This document shows, piece after piece, positions 8,656-17,405 of a stretch of 64,000 nucleotides of DNA (position 1 is its first letter; each line of letters begins with the position of its first letter). Source of the DNA: Desulfoscipio geothermicus (lineage in GTDB: Bacteria > Bacillota > Desulfotomaculia > Desulfotomaculales > Desulfallaceae); assembly GCA_016841905.1 (NCBI GenBank), contig JAENYF010000006.1:1-64000 (forward strand), in the 5' to 3' direction. The translations under genes and the position numbers were made by a program. The notes under the pieces were generated by a model that was not told the origin of the DNA, made no database searches, and was given only the letters and a program-made list of their open reading frames with translations.

Positions 8656-10539
8656 ATGGTTGAAGAAGCTGATATCAAACAACAACAGACGTTGGAATTT
8701 CAGGCCGAAGTCAAGCAAATGCTGGATATTGTGATTAACTCCCTTTACACCGACCGGGAAATATTTCTACGGGAGCTGGTCTCCAACGCAGCCGATGCCC
8801 TGGAAAAATTAAGATACCGAACCATTACCGATAAAGAAGTAGCAGACCCAAACCTGCCGTTTGAGATCACCATCGAGGTTAATGAGCAGGATAAAACTTT
8901 GACCATCAGCGATACGGGTACCGGTATGACCGGGGACGAGCTGGTGGAAAACCTCGGCACTATTGCCCGGTCTGGCTCCAAGGCTTTTTTACAGCAGCTG
9001 GCTGAAGCGGAACAAAAGGATTTGAACTTAATTGGCCAGTTCGGGGTGGGCTTTTACTCCGCCTTTATGGTGGCCAAGCGCGTGCGGGTGCTGACGCGCT
9101 CCTTTGTGCCTGGTGAGGAAGGCTGCGAGTGGGTATCTGACGGCGTGGGCAACTACACTATTGACCAGGCGCCGGGTCTTACCCGGGGCACCAGAATAAT
9201 CCTGGAGCTTAAAGATGACGCCGGGGAGTTTGCTTCTCCCGATACTATTAAGCGTATCATTAAGCGCTACTCTAATTTTGTGCCCTTCCCCATTATTTTA
9301 GCAGGCGAAAAGATTAATACGGTACAGGCCATCTGGGTGCGTAACAAAAATGAAATCACGGACGAGGAATACACCGAGTTTTATAAGTTTATCGCCAATG
9401 CTTATGATGAACCTTATTACCGGCTGCATTTTTCCGCTGATGCACCCCTAGCCATCAATGCGCTGTTATTTGTACCCCAGGAAAACCTGGAACGTTATGG
9501 TTTTGGTAAAACCGAGCCCGGGGTGGCCCTGTATTGCCGCAAGGTGATGCTGCAACAAAAAGCCGAGGGGATCCTGCCCGAGTGGCTGCGTTTTGTCAAA
9601 GGTGTAGTGGACAGTGAGGACATTCCCATTAATATTTCCCGGGAAACCATGCAGGATAGCGCCCTGATGGGCCGACTGCGCAAGGTACTGACCGGTCGCT
9701 TTCTCAAATTTTTAGGCGAGCAGGCCAAGGCCGATCCGGATAAGTACGGCGAGTTCTGGGAGAAGTTCGGTATTTTCCTTAAAGAAGGTGCTGCTTCAGA
9801 TTTTGTCTACGGTCAGGATATTGCGCCGCTGCTGCGCTTTGAGTCTTCCAAATCTGAGTCTGGCAAGTACATTTCCCTGGATGAATACCTGGAGCGAATG
9901 CCGGAAAATCAAAAGCACATTTACTATATTAACGGGCCGACCCGGGAGGTCATTGAAGCCGGCCCGTACCTGGAGGCCTTTAAATTGCGGGATATGGAGG
10001 TGCTTTACACCCACGAGCCCGTGGATGATTTTGTGCTCACTAATCTGGCTCAGTACAAGGAAAAGAAACTGGTTTCCGCCGACCAGCCCGAGCTGGATTT
10101 GCCGGATATCGAGTCTGACCGGGCTGACGCAGGAGACGCCGGCAAGCTGGAGGGCCTGGAAATGAAGAATTTACTGGCCTTTATGAAGCAAGCCCTGGGA
10201 GATAAGGTCAGCGAGGTGCGGGAATCCAAGCGCCTGGTGGACAGCCCGGCGGTGCTGATTAATATGGATGAGGGCATGACCAGCAGCATGCAGCGGGTGA
10301 TGCAGACGCTGCATAAGGAATTCGGCGGTATGGGGCTCGGCCAAAAGGCGTTGGAGATCAACCCCGGCCACAAGCTGGTCAAGGGGCTGGAAACATTGCG
10401 CCAGAAGGATGCCGATTTTGCTGCCCTGGCTGTAGAGCAAATTTACGACAACGCTCTCATTGCTGCAGGTCTGCTCACCGACCCCCGGGATATGGTGGAC
10501 CGCATGTACCGCATTCTGGAGCGGGCACTGGCGGAATAG
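8656..10539 (+). CDS. htpG: Chaperone HtpG (Hsp90)
   Basis: A 627-aa cytosolic ATP-dependent chaperone, full length for bacterial Hsp90. The N-terminal GHKL ATPase domain shows LRELVSNAADALEKLR, the ATP-lid residues DTGTGMT, and GQFGVGFYSAFMVA; the middle domain has the client/ATP contact region with INISRETMQ; a C-terminal dimerisation domain follows. The start ATG has AGGAGGG 8 bases before it. It is monocistronic, under a perfect CIRCE element, and ended by a strong terminator. Confidence 0.97.
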   Translation: MVEEADIKQQQTLEFQAEVKQMLDIVINSLYTDREIFLRELVSNAADALEKLRYRTITDKEVADPNLPFEITIEVNEQDKTLTISDTGTGMTGDELVENLGTIARSGSKAFLQQLAEAEQKDLNLIGQFGVGFYSAFMVAKRVRVLTRSFVPGEEGCEWVSDGVGNYTIDQAPGLTRGTRIILELKDDAGEFASPDTIKRIIKRYSNFVPFPIILAGEKINTVQAIWVRNKNEITDEEYTEFYKFIANAYDEPYYRLHFSADAPLAINALLFVPQENLERYGFGKTEPGVALYCRKVMLQQKAEGILPEWLRFVKGVVDSEDIPINISRETMQDSALMGRLRKVLTGRFLKFLGEQAKADPDKYGEFWEKFGIFLKEGAASDFVYGQDIAPLLRFESSKSESGKYISLDEYLERMPENQKHIYYINGPTREVIEAGPYLEAFKLRDMEVLYTHEPVDDFVLTNLAQYKEKKLVSADQPELDLPDIESDRADAGDAGKLEGLEMKNLLAFMKQALGDKVSEVRESKRLVDSPAVLINMDEGMTSSMQRVMQTLHKEFGGMGLGQKALEINPGHKLVKGLETLRQKDADFAALAVEQIYDNALIAAGLLTDPRDMVDRMYRILERALAE

Positions 10540-10587
10540 AAGCCGGTTGCTGAACTTGCATGTGCATAATTAACAATTACGCTGTTG

Positions 10588-10627
10588 GCCTGATGCCGGT
10601 ATTACACACCGGAGTCAGGCTTTTTTA
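10588..10627 (+). terminator. Strong intrinsic terminator after htpG
   Basis: GCCTGA (10588-10593) pairs with TCAGGC (10615-10620). An inner CCGGT/ACCGG stem lies between, and TTTTTTAT follows. Confidence 0.85.
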
Positions 10628-10770
10628 TCGTTTTGGCAAATTTTAGATAGCATAAATTAAATTTTCTAAAAGTACAGGCATCGGTCAGGGCGGCCCAGGG
10701 ATATAATCTTTTGTTTATGGGAATTTTAAAACAATAGTAGCATGTTTTTTAACCTACCTGGAGGAGCCTT

Positions 10771-11445
10771 ATGACAAAAACCGAATTCAAACGACTGCCC
10801 AAGCATATAGGAGTAATCCCGGACGGGAACAGAAGGTGGGCTGTGGGCAAAGGGCTGCCCAAACAAGCCGGTTATCAAAACGGTCTGGACCCTGGCATGA
10901 TGCTGTATGAGCTGTGTGTAGAGCTGGGTATTCCAGAGCTGACCTTTTATGGCTTCACCCAGGATAACACCAAGCGTCCGGCAGAACAGACCAGGGCCTT
11001 CCAGCAAGCCTGCGTAGATGCTGTGGATATGCTGGCTAATCGGGATGCCTCCCTGCTGGTCATGGGCGATTATGATTCACTTCTTTTTCCACCGCAGCTG
11101 CGGGAATACAGGCAAAGAAAAACCTTTGGCCGAGATTTAATTAAAATAAATTTTCTGGTTAATTATGGCTGGAAATGGGACTTGCATCATTTCCTCAATG
11201 CAGAGGCAGACAGCAGCTGCAGTGCCAAACGACATATTTTACAAACTATAGCCTCCCGCGATATCTCCCGCATTGATTTAATTATTCGCTGGGGCGGGCG
11301 CAGAAGGCTCAGCGGCTTTTTACCTGTGCAATCAATATATGCTGATTTTTACGTGGTGGAGGATATGTGGCCTGATTTTCAAAAAGAGCATTTTTATGAG
11401 GCATTGCACTGGTACGAGAATCAGGATATCACCCTGGGCGGATAA
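10771..11445 (+). CDS. Cis-prenyltransferase, undecaprenyl diphosphate synthase family
   Basis: A 224-aa enzyme that should extend an allylic diphosphate with isopentenyl diphosphate in cis configuration. Motif I is HIGVIPDGNRRWA with the catalytic Asp. ELTFYGFTQDN matches the second conserved block, and IIRWGGRRRLSGFLPVQSIY with YVVEDMWPDF matches the C-terminal blocks. The family usually reads MDGNGRWA and IRTSGExRLSNF; here it reads IPDGNRRWA and IRWGGRRRLSGF, closer to short-chain or archaeal-type members. It may therefore be a second paralogue and not the main peptidoglycan-lipid enzyme. GGAGGAG precedes the start. Confidence 0.85.
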   Translation: MTKTEFKRLPKHIGVIPDGNRRWAVGKGLPKQAGYQNGLDPGMMLYELCVELGIPELTFYGFTQDNTKRPAEQTRAFQQACVDAVDMLANRDASLLVMGDYDSLLFPPQLREYRQRKTFGRDLIKINFLVNYGWKWDLHHFLNAEADSSCSAKRHILQTIASRDISRIDLIIRWGGRRRLSGFLPVQSIYADFYVVEDMWPDFQKEHFYEALHWYENQDITLGG

Positions 11446-11589
11446 GTGGCTGGGCTTCCAAGAACAGCTCCAGGTACCGAAAAATAATCATTCTTTATTC
11501 ACAGTTTAGACACTATTGCTGGGCATACTAAAACCAGCGCTGTAGAGCTGTTCAAGGCTATGGCGCAATAAATCAATAGGAGGTGAAGA

Positions 11590-11690
11590 AGCCTGTTTTT
11601 GCAGTTGTACGGCGCCAGCGAAAGGCTGAGCTGCCGCAGGCTCGAGCAACTGCCTCTCACCGGTAGCCTTTCCAGGCTCATACCGGTGGG
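11590..11690 (+). other. Structured 5' leader upstream of the Spy-like gene
   Basis: CACCGGTA (11658-11665) pairs with TACCGGTG (11681-11688), enclosing AGCCT/AGGCT. Just before it GAGCTGCCGCAGGCTC forms another short hairpin. It is GC-rich, unlike the flanks. It matches no riboswitch class I could recognise. It may be an attenuator or metal-responsive leader, but no function is shown. Confidence 0.35.
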
Positions 11691-11737
11691 AAAGAAACCA
11701 GCAGCAATGTATTGCGGTTTCAAAACAGGTAGCGCTG

Positions 11738-12205
11738 ATGAAGAAGAGTATATTGTGTTTAACCTTGACTCTGCTTTTGCTATGCGGAATGGTCCAGGTA
11801 GCTGCGGCTGCCGGCACGGGTTGCGGTGGCGGACCTCACCGGCCAGGCAGTGGTGAGTGGGTTAGCCCTGTGGAGGTTTTAAACCTCACCGACCAACAAC
11901 TGACCAAAATGCGGGCAGTTAACCAAAACAGCTACGAGCAAATCCGCGAGCTGCGCATCAAGCTGATGGACAGCAGGCACGAGTTGGTGCAGCTGAGATT
12001 GCAGAAGCAACCTGACCAGTCTGCGGTAGACGCCAAAATTAAAGAAATCAATGATGTGCGTGAAAAACTTCACACTATTTCTCAGCAGGGCCGGCAGGAG
12101 TGCCAGTCATTGCTTACCAAGGAGCAGCAGGCTAAACTGCAAGAGCTTCCAGGCAAAAAGGGCAGTAGCTTCAGGGGCTGCCCTGGTACAGGCAAGGAAC
12201 AGTAG
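11738..12205 (+). CDS. Spy/CpxP-like exported protein
   Basis: A 155-aa protein with a cleavable signal peptide (hydrophobic LTLLLLCGMVQVAAAA, about residues 8-25) followed by a helical domain. LNLTDQQLTKMRAVNQ matches the L-T-x-x-Q motif of Spy/CpxP periplasmic chaperones and metal-responsive relatives, and a second copy is LLTKEQQAKLQEL near the C-terminus. A Gly/Cys/His-rich segment after the signal (GTGCGGGPHRP) and a Cys near the end could bind metal. The likely role is cell-envelope protein protection or metal tolerance. The structured RNA leader upstream suggests post-transcriptional control. Confidence 0.7.
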   Translation: MKKSILCLTLTLLLLCGMVQVAAAAGTGCGGGPHRPGSGEWVSPVEVLNLTDQQLTKMRAVNQNSYEQIRELRIKLMDSRHELVQLRLQKQPDQSAVDAKIKEINDVREKLHTISQQGRQECQSLLTKEQQAKLQELPGKKGSSFRGCPGTGKEQ

Positions 12206-12212
12206 TTAAGGA

Positions 12213-12256
12213 CAATAATCAAGAGGGGCGAGGTTTATCGCCCCTCTTGATTATTG
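12213..12256 (+). terminator. Very long hairpin terminator after the Spy-like gene
   Basis: An 18-bp near-perfect stem: CAATAATCAAGAGGGGCG (12213-12230) against CGCCCCTCTTGATTATTG (12239-12256). It can act in either direction. Confidence 0.8.
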
Positions 12257-12353
12257 TTGGACATTATATTTATTATTACACTAAAAAAGCAGGTTATTTG
12301 CGTATTTAAATAAATATTTAAATAAATATGGTAGGACTTTGTTTATTAGGTAT

Positions 12354-12464
12354 ATGATGGTGGCTTGTCCCATTTGTGGTAATTACCCTAAAGATAAAAA
12401 ACTATATTATGACCAGATTACCGTCTACTTGGAGTCCACCTTTCACCCTGGGGACGTTAAGTAG
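12354..12464 (+). CDS. Possible 36-aa CxxC microprotein
   Basis: ATGATG opens a short frame that reads MMVACPICGNYPKD and goes on to HPGDVK, with one CPxC knuckle. A terminator hairpin begins 11 bases after its stop, which is what a real short gene would show. The ribosome binding site is weak (TTAGG), and one CxxC pair is not enough for a classical zinc finger unless the protein dimerises. I do not recognise a family. Confidence 0.4.
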   Translation: MMVACPICGNYPKDKKLYYDQITVYLESTFHPGDVK

Positions 12465-12474
12465 GCCTGGTAAT

Positions 12475-12505
12475 ATAAAAGGAATGTCACCGGCATTCCT
12501 TTTAT
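12475..12505 (+). terminator. Hairpin terminator after the small ORF
   Basis: ATAAAAGGAATG (12475-12486) pairs exactly with CATTCCTTTTAT (12494-12505). The stem carries its own T-rich arm. Confidence 0.7.
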
Positions 12506-12732
12506 GAACGCGTAAAACACGCACTTAGCATAATCTAACGGCCAATAAAAACCATGGCTCAAAAAGCCTAAAAAGGAATTCGCCCCATGTATTTCGAAGA
12601 TCATCAGAGGAGATACTTAAATATTTGAATAATTAATGGAACAAAATAAGCCGGCTATCGTATATAATATATATGTCGGTTAGTTTGTCCATGTGTGGCG
12701 TGTAATGCTAGAAAAACCATATTCCGAAGGGA

Positions 12733-14115
12733 TTGAAGAATTTGCGGTTAAAAAACATGTTTATCTTGCTGACCTTTGTTGCTTGTTGGGTATTCTATGC
12801 GCCACAGGCCTTGGCTGGTGTGGAAGTTTATGTGACCGGGAAAAGTGTTTCATTTGATGTCCCTCCGGTCGTTGACACCTCTTCGAACCGGACGCTGGTT
12901 CCCTTCCGGCATATATTTGAGGCTTTAGGTGCCGAGGTGTGGTTTGATAGCCGCGCGAATGCTGCTTTTGGCAAAAAAGGTGATCTGACCATCGAGCTAC
13001 CGATGAATCAAAAAGTTGCATACAAAAATAATGAGCAAATCCAACTGGATGTGGCCACTCAGGCCGTTAACGGCCGGACGATGGTGCCGCTGCGTTTTAT
13101 TAGCGAATCACTGGGTTGCCAGGTGGATGCACACAATACGACCGATGGTTTAAGAGTGGATATAGCTTGGCTGGAGCCTAGCCAGCCGGAAGAAACCTTG
13201 TCCAATGAGCGCACTCTATCGGAAATCAACATTTCAACCAGTGATACAGAATTAGTCATTGAACTAACCGTTAAAGATGGTTTGAACAAGGTATTTACGC
13301 TGCGTAGTCCGGACCGCCTGGTGCTTGACCTGCAAAATACCACTAACAGGGCGGCTGAAGAAGTAAACCTGGATCATCCGCTGGTGTCTGCTATTAGGAC
13401 AGGCCAGTTAAATAATGAAACCACCCGGGTGGTTTTGGATTTAAAAAGTGTGGTCAGCTACCATTTTGAAAAAAATAACGACTCCCTGCTCATTAAGGTA
13501 GCCGACGAACTGTCCGCAACAGCTGATGTCACTATAACTGACGAACCGGCCGGCCGGCCCGCACAGCCGATGCTGGTAGCCGATGAGCAATTAATTATCC
13601 TTGATGCCGGGCACGGCGGCAGAGATATTGGGGCTACCGGTGTTTCAGGAAAGTATGAAAAAGACCTGGTGTTAGCTATAACCAATCAATTAAAAGCCAC
13701 ACTGGAGGATGAAGGTTATAAGGTGATACTAACTCGGTCGGACGATACTTATGTGTCGCTTGATGAGCGGGTAGCTATAGCCGACCGGACCAATGCATTT
13801 GCTTTTGTCAGTGTTCATGCCAACAGTACGGCTAATGCTGCCATCCAGGGGCTGGAGGTTTTTAAATATTATGACTCCGACAGCCGACTGGCCCAGCATG
13901 TGCTGGAGGGGATACTTGAGCGGACCGGTCAGAACAATCGAAAAGTTAAGGAAGCAGGTTTCTACGTGATTAAAAATACACTGATGCCTGCGATTCTGAT
14001 AGAGACCGGGTTTATCAGCAATAGCCAGGAGGAAGCATTTCTTTGGGATCCTAAAAACCAGACGGATATTGTGGAAGGTATCGTGGCGGGAATTATGGCT
14101 TACCAGGGCAGGTAA
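12733..14115 (+). CDS. N-acetylmuramoyl-L-alanine amidase with copper-amine-oxidase-like stalk and AMIN domain
   Basis: A 460-aa secreted cell-wall hydrolase. After a signal peptide (to about residue 28) comes a copper-amine-oxidase N-terminal domain (about 30-140; TLVPFRHIFEALGAEVWF and TMVPLRFISESLGCQV are its repeat signature), an AMIN domain (about 160-260) and an Amidase_3 catalytic domain (about 285-458). Zinc ligands are visible in LDAGHGGRDIGATG (His), a Glu in KYEKDLVLA, and SVHANS (His); the catalytic Glu is in ILIETGFISN. It cleaves the bond between MurNAc and the stem peptide, probably in sporulation or cell separation. The TTG start is the best in-frame choice, though the upstream AAGG is very close. 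Confidence 0.9.
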   Translation: MKNLRLKNMFILLTFVACWVFYAPQALAGVEVYVTGKSVSFDVPPVVDTSSNRTLVPFRHIFEALGAEVWFDSRANAAFGKKGDLTIELPMNQKVAYKNNEQIQLDVATQAVNGRTMVPLRFISESLGCQVDAHNTTDGLRVDIAWLEPSQPEETLSNERTLSEINISTSDTELVIELTVKDGLNKVFTLRSPDRLVLDLQNTTNRAAEEVNLDHPLVSAIRTGQLNNETTRVVLDLKSVVSYHFEKNNDSLLIKVADELSATADVTITDEPAGRPAQPMLVADEQLIILDAGHGGRDIGATGVSGKYEKDLVLAITNQLKATLEDEGYKVILTRSDDTYVSLDERVAIADRTNAFAFVSVHANSTANAAIQGLEVFKYYDSDSRLAQHVLEGILERTGQNNRKVKEAGFYVIKNTLMPAILIETGFISNSQEEAFLWDPKNQTDIVEGIVAGIMAYQGR

Positions 14116-14180
14116 CAAAGCCACTATTCTTTAGCTGGTAAATGGAGCACTTGCTTAGATAATAAGTAGCAAGATGTTAT

Positions 14181-14213
14181 AAAAGCCTGTAGATATTGAT
14201 GATACAGGCTTTT
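14181..14213 (+). terminator. Intrinsic terminator after the amidase gene
   Basis: AAAAGCCTGT (14181-14190) pairs with ACAGGCTTTT (14204-14213), followed by ATTAAC. Confidence 0.8.
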
Positions 14214-14425
14214 ATTAACTGAAATAGCTTTCCATTTATTTCAAGATACACATGTTCTAGCGAAATGAAGAACTTAATGGCGGAATTTGCGATCGAAACA
14301 TTGACGTATTCAAAGGTTTTTAGCCAGTAATGCTGAAAAATATGTTATTAGTATTAAAATATTAAATGTAAGTTTAGCTTTTGTGCCATATAACTTCTTT
14401 ATATTAAAGCTTTGCGTGGTGTGAT

Positions 14426-14887
14426 ATGATCCAGATATTGCTATTTTATCTGCAGGGAATTCCAGAAATGACGGGTGTTGTGGCATGTGGCCTGGCTTTG
14501 GCCAGGGTAAAACTGCGCTGGAGGGTGATCCTGGCTTTTGCCTGCGTTTTAGCAACGGTAATTTATATAATTAGGAACCTGCCGGTCACCTTTGGGCTGC
14601 ATAGCGTAGCGGCGATTTTATTAATGGCGCTGCTTATCGCCCGGTTTACCAGGGTGCCGCTTTCCACAAGCTTTATTACCGCGTTTGCCGGTTTTGCCCT
14701 TTTGGCGTTACTGGAGGTGAGCGTATATGAAATAGTCGGACAACTTTTAAATGTTGAATCCAGCTATTTTGTATTTACTCCTTATACGCGAATGTTGATA
14801 GGGTTGCCCCAGGCCATTATACTGATTGTCATTGCGCCGATTATTGCCAGGTACCGAAAACCTCTGGAAGGTATGTGGAAAATATGA
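14426..14887 (+). CDS. Small polytopic membrane protein of the agr-like operon
   Basis: 153 aa with about five hydrophobic segments and a basic C-terminus (ARYRKPLEGMWKI). It resembles the membrane N-terminus of AgrC-type sensor kinases without a kinase part. Its stop codon overlaps the agrB start (ATGA), so the two are translationally coupled. I infer a role in autoinducer sensing or processing from this position; I do not recognise a named family. Confidence 0.7.
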   Translation: MIQILLFYLQGIPEMTGVVACGLALARVKLRWRVILAFACVLATVIYIIRNLPVTFGLHSVAAILLMALLIARFTRVPLSTSFITAFAGFALLALLEVSVYEIVGQLLNVESSYFVFTPYTRMLIGLPQAIILIVIAPIIARYRKPLEGMWKI

Positions 14888-15513
14888 GTTATTTATCCTT
14901 TAGTAGACGTTGGGCAGGTTATTTAAGTCGTCAAACCAACCTCCCGGCGGAGCAGGAAATTATTCTGACCTATATTATTGAGGTGTTGGTCTTAAACTTT
15001 TTGAATGTTTTTTTAACACTTCTGGTGGGAGCATTCCTGGGAGTACTGCCCGGGACCGCAGCTTGTTTGGTTACAACTGCATTATTCAGACATATTGCCG
15101 GAGGAGCCCATTCCAATTCCCCCCTGCGCTGTGCTGCAGTCACCATTGCTGTGTTCCCCTTACTTGCCCTGTTGGGCACCTCTATTAGCCGCTTGGGCCA
15201 GGGGGCGGTTGATATACTATCGATTGTGGCTTTTGGGGTGGGAATGATGGCTATGATAGTGCTGGCTCCGGTAGATTCTGCAGCCGCCCCCATTATCTCT
15301 CCTGTCCGGAGAAAAAAACTAAAATATGCCTCCGTTGCTTTTGTGATGTTGGTGATTGTCGCAGCACTGTGGTTCAGGGACAGTCAGTGGCAGTACGCTG
15401 AAATGGTTAGCACCTGTGTTGCCTTAACGTTGCTTTGGGTTAGTTTTATGCTTACCGGTTGGGGACATGGATTCATGGCCGTTATTGATGGTATTTCATT
15501 AAGGAAAAGATAG
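14884..15513 (+). CDS. agrB: AgrB-like autoinducer prepeptide protease
   Basis: A 209-aa integral membrane Cys protease that trims the C-terminus of an AgrD propeptide and forms its ring. The catalytic His and Cys are visible in FRHIAGGAHSNSPLRC (about residues 72-87), with AgrB-typical hydrophobic segments on both sides. The start is the ATG that overlaps the upstream stop (ATGA). The AgrD gene follows after 11 bases. No response regulator like AgrA lies nearby; a PAS histidine kinase follows instead. Confidence 0.9.
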   Translation: MSYLSFSRRWAGYLSRQTNLPAEQEIILTYIIEVLVLNFLNVFLTLLVGAFLGVLPGTAACLVTTALFRHIAGGAHSNSPLRCAAVTIAVFPLLALLGTSISRLGQGAVDILSIVAFGVGMMAMIVLAPVDSAAAPIISPVRRKKLKYASVAFVMLVIVAALWFRDSQWQYAEMVSTCVALTLLWVSFMLTGWGHGFMAVIDGISLRKR

Positions 15514-15524
15514 GAGGTGAAACA

Positions 15525-15662
15525 ATGAAAAAGGTTAAAGCACAATTGTTTGTCCTCGTGGTTTCTGCGCTACTGTTTTTGGCCAATGCCACTGCTGTCT
15601 TTGGGGCGAGTTGCGCGTTTAGCTCATACCAGACCGAAGTGCCTGAAACACTGAGGAAATAA
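15525..15662 (+). CDS. agrD: AgrD-like cyclic (thio)lactone autoinducer propeptide
   Basis: A 45-aa peptide with AGGAGG 8 bases before the ATG. It has a basic, amphipathic N-terminal leader (MKKVKAQLFVLVVSALLFLA), a middle ASCAFSSYQT, and the conserved C-terminal AgrB recognition tail EVPETLRK. By alignment with staphylococcal AgrD, where the ring ends three residues before the EVPE-type motif, the mature signal would be a short tail closed as a Cys-Ala-Phe-Ser-Ser thiolactone. That register is inference. It belongs to the AgrB operon. Confidence 0.88.
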   Translation: MKKVKAQLFVLVVSALLFLANATAVFGASCAFSSYQTEVPETLRK

Positions 15663-15708
15663 AGAAAAATGAATATTTTGGTGTTATTATGTTTTGGCTA
15701 TTTTAGTT

Positions 15709-15729
15709 AGGGGTGGTGATTCCACCCCT
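15709..15729 (+). terminator. Hairpin between agrD and the kinase gene
   Basis: AGGGGTGG pairs with CCACCCCT around a five-base TGATT loop. The T tract is weak, so it may only attenuate read-through and keep kinase levels below those of the peptide. Confidence 0.5.
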
Positions 15730-15764
15730 TATTTATGAAGTGTTCTTTAAAGAAGGTGAAAAGC

Positions 15765-17405
15765 ATGGCAAAGGACAATGTTTCCCACAGGGAAAAAGAA
15801 CTACAGGAATATCTGCTTACTACGCATATGCTTTGCCTGCTGATTGTAATATCTTCACTGGTGCTTGGTAATAAATTTTTCGTATCGGACCAGATGTACC
15901 CGCTAAACAATGTGCGTTTATTTGCCGTAGCCGGGCTAGTAACACTGTACCTTCTAATTCTTTTAAAAACCAGAAGTAATTCTCTATTGGATGATATTCA
16001 TGCCATGTCGTTTGCCAAGGCAGTTTATTTGTCTTTTCCCCTGTTGCTGACGATAGTTGCCCTGCTGGCTACAGATGATAGCATTAATAACATTGAAACC
16101 ATCCTGCTGCTGCCTGTTCTAGTAGCTGCTTCTATGACCGGTAAAGCAGGCGGGTTAGTTATGTCTACTTTGTGTGCGCTTGGGTTGGTTCTTTATAACA
16201 CCTATACAAACAGCTTGAATATATACCAGGCCGGGGAAGAAAACTTACTTTTTATTGGTATGATGTATATAATGGGCTGGCTTGTGGGCGGGCTGACCGA
16301 TATGGAGTCTAACAACCGCAAGCATTTAAACCAAAGTCTGCGCTCGTTAAAGGAGGAAATTGCCACCCGGGAGAAAGCCGAAGAACAGCTCAGAGTACTT
16401 TCCAGCGCGGTGGAGCAAAGTCCGGTGATGGTGGTTATAGCAGACACCGATGGCAAGATACAATATGTCAATAGTAGTTTTACCAGTATTGCCGGCTATT
16501 CCCTCGCAGATGTTGCCGGTAAGGAGATTGTTGAATTAATGGGTGAAGGGAACAAGCAACTGGAGCAGCTACCTGGAAGCATGAAAGACAGCGGGGAATG
16601 GAAAGGTGAAATCACCGGTTTAAAAAAAAATGGTGAGTATTATTATGCCAATACGCACTTTTCCTCCTTAAAGGACACAACGGGTAGGATAACTCATGTT
16701 TTAGGGATTGCTGAGGATATCACCGTGAAGAGGCAAATGGAACAGGATATGGCCAAACTGGATCGCTTGAACCTGGTGGGGGAGATGGCGGCCGGTATCG
16801 GACACGAAATTAGGAATCCCATGACCACAGTGCGCGGCTTTTTGCAGCTGTTGAGCGGCAAGGAGGATTGCCGGAATTACGAGGAATATTTTAATTTGAT
16901 GATCGAGGAACTGGACCGGGCTAATTCGATAATTACGGAATATCTTGCTGTGGCCAAGGACAGACCCGTTAATTTAAAAATGCAAAACCTTAACAGCCTG
17001 GTGAAGGCGATGATTCCGCTGCTCAATGCCGATGCCATGAACTCCGAGAAGAGCATCGAAGTTGATCTGCAGCCGGTACCTGACCTGCTGCTGGATGAGA
17101 AGGAAATCCGGCAGTTGCTGTTGAATTTAGCCCGCAACGGGCTGCAAGCCATGCAGCCCAAAGGCAGGCTGACGATACGAACTTTTATAAATAGGGATGC
17201 CGAAACGGTTTTAGCGGTGTCAGATCAAGGCTGCGGCATTGCTCCTGAGGTGCTGGATAAAATCGGCACCCCTTTTTTCACCACCAAGGATGAAGGAACC
17301 GGCCTTGGCTTGGCAGTATGTTTTAGCGTTGCCGCTCGGCATAACGCGAGCATAAAAATTGATACCGGTACAACGGGCACCACTTTTTATGTTGTCTTTA
17401 GGTAG
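15765..17405 (+). CDS. Membrane-anchored PAS histidine kinase
   Basis: A 546-aa sensor kinase with about six N-terminal hydrophobic segments (to about residue 185), a coiled linker, one PAS domain (about 210-325; AIVVIADTDGK-like VVIADTDGKIQYVNSSF), the phosphoacceptor H-box GEMAAGIGHEIRNPMTTVRG, and an ATPase domain with N-box LLLNLARNGLQAMQ, G1 SDQGCGI, and G2 EGTGLGLAV. The H-box and the short ATPase domain resemble the sporulation/NtrB-like kinases of Firmicutes more than the AgrC family. No response regulator is adjacent, so it may feed Spo0F/Spo0A or another distant partner. The ATG at 15765 is favoured because GAAGGTGA lies 6 bases upstream. Confidence 0.9.
   Translation: MAKDNVSHREKELQEYLLTTHMLCLLIVISSLVLGNKFFVSDQMYPLNNVRLFAVAGLVTLYLLILLKTRSNSLLDDIHAMSFAKAVYLSFPLLLTIVALLATDDSINNIETILLLPVLVAASMTGKAGGLVMSTLCALGLVLYNTYTNSLNIYQAGEENLLFIGMMYIMGWLVGGLTDMESNNRKHLNQSLRSLKEEIATREKAEEQLRVLSSAVEQSPVMVVIADTDGKIQYVNSSFTSIAGYSLADVAGKEIVELMGEGNKQLEQLPGSMKDSGEWKGEITGLKKNGEYYYANTHFSSLKDTTGRITHVLGIAEDITVKRQMEQDMAKLDRLNLVGEMAAGIGHEIRNPMTTVRGFLQLLSGKEDCRNYEEYFNLMIEELDRANSIITEYLAVAKDRPVNLKMQNLNSLVKAMIPLLNADAMNSEKSIEVDLQPVPDLLLDEKEIRQLLLNLARNGLQAMQPKGRLTIRTFINRDAETVLAVSDQGCGIAPEVLDKIGTPFFTTKDEGTGLGLAVCFSVAARHNASIKIDTGTTGTTFYVVFR

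Noticed and set aside
11599-11856. 85-aa open frame overlapping the Spy-like gene
   Set aside because: It is another frame of the structured leader and the signal-peptide region; the Spy-like frame has signal peptide and motif support.
14120-14425. Possible small gene between the amidase and the agr-like operon
   Set aside because: Only a terminator and AT-rich sequence; open frames on the minus strand are shadows without ribosome binding sites.
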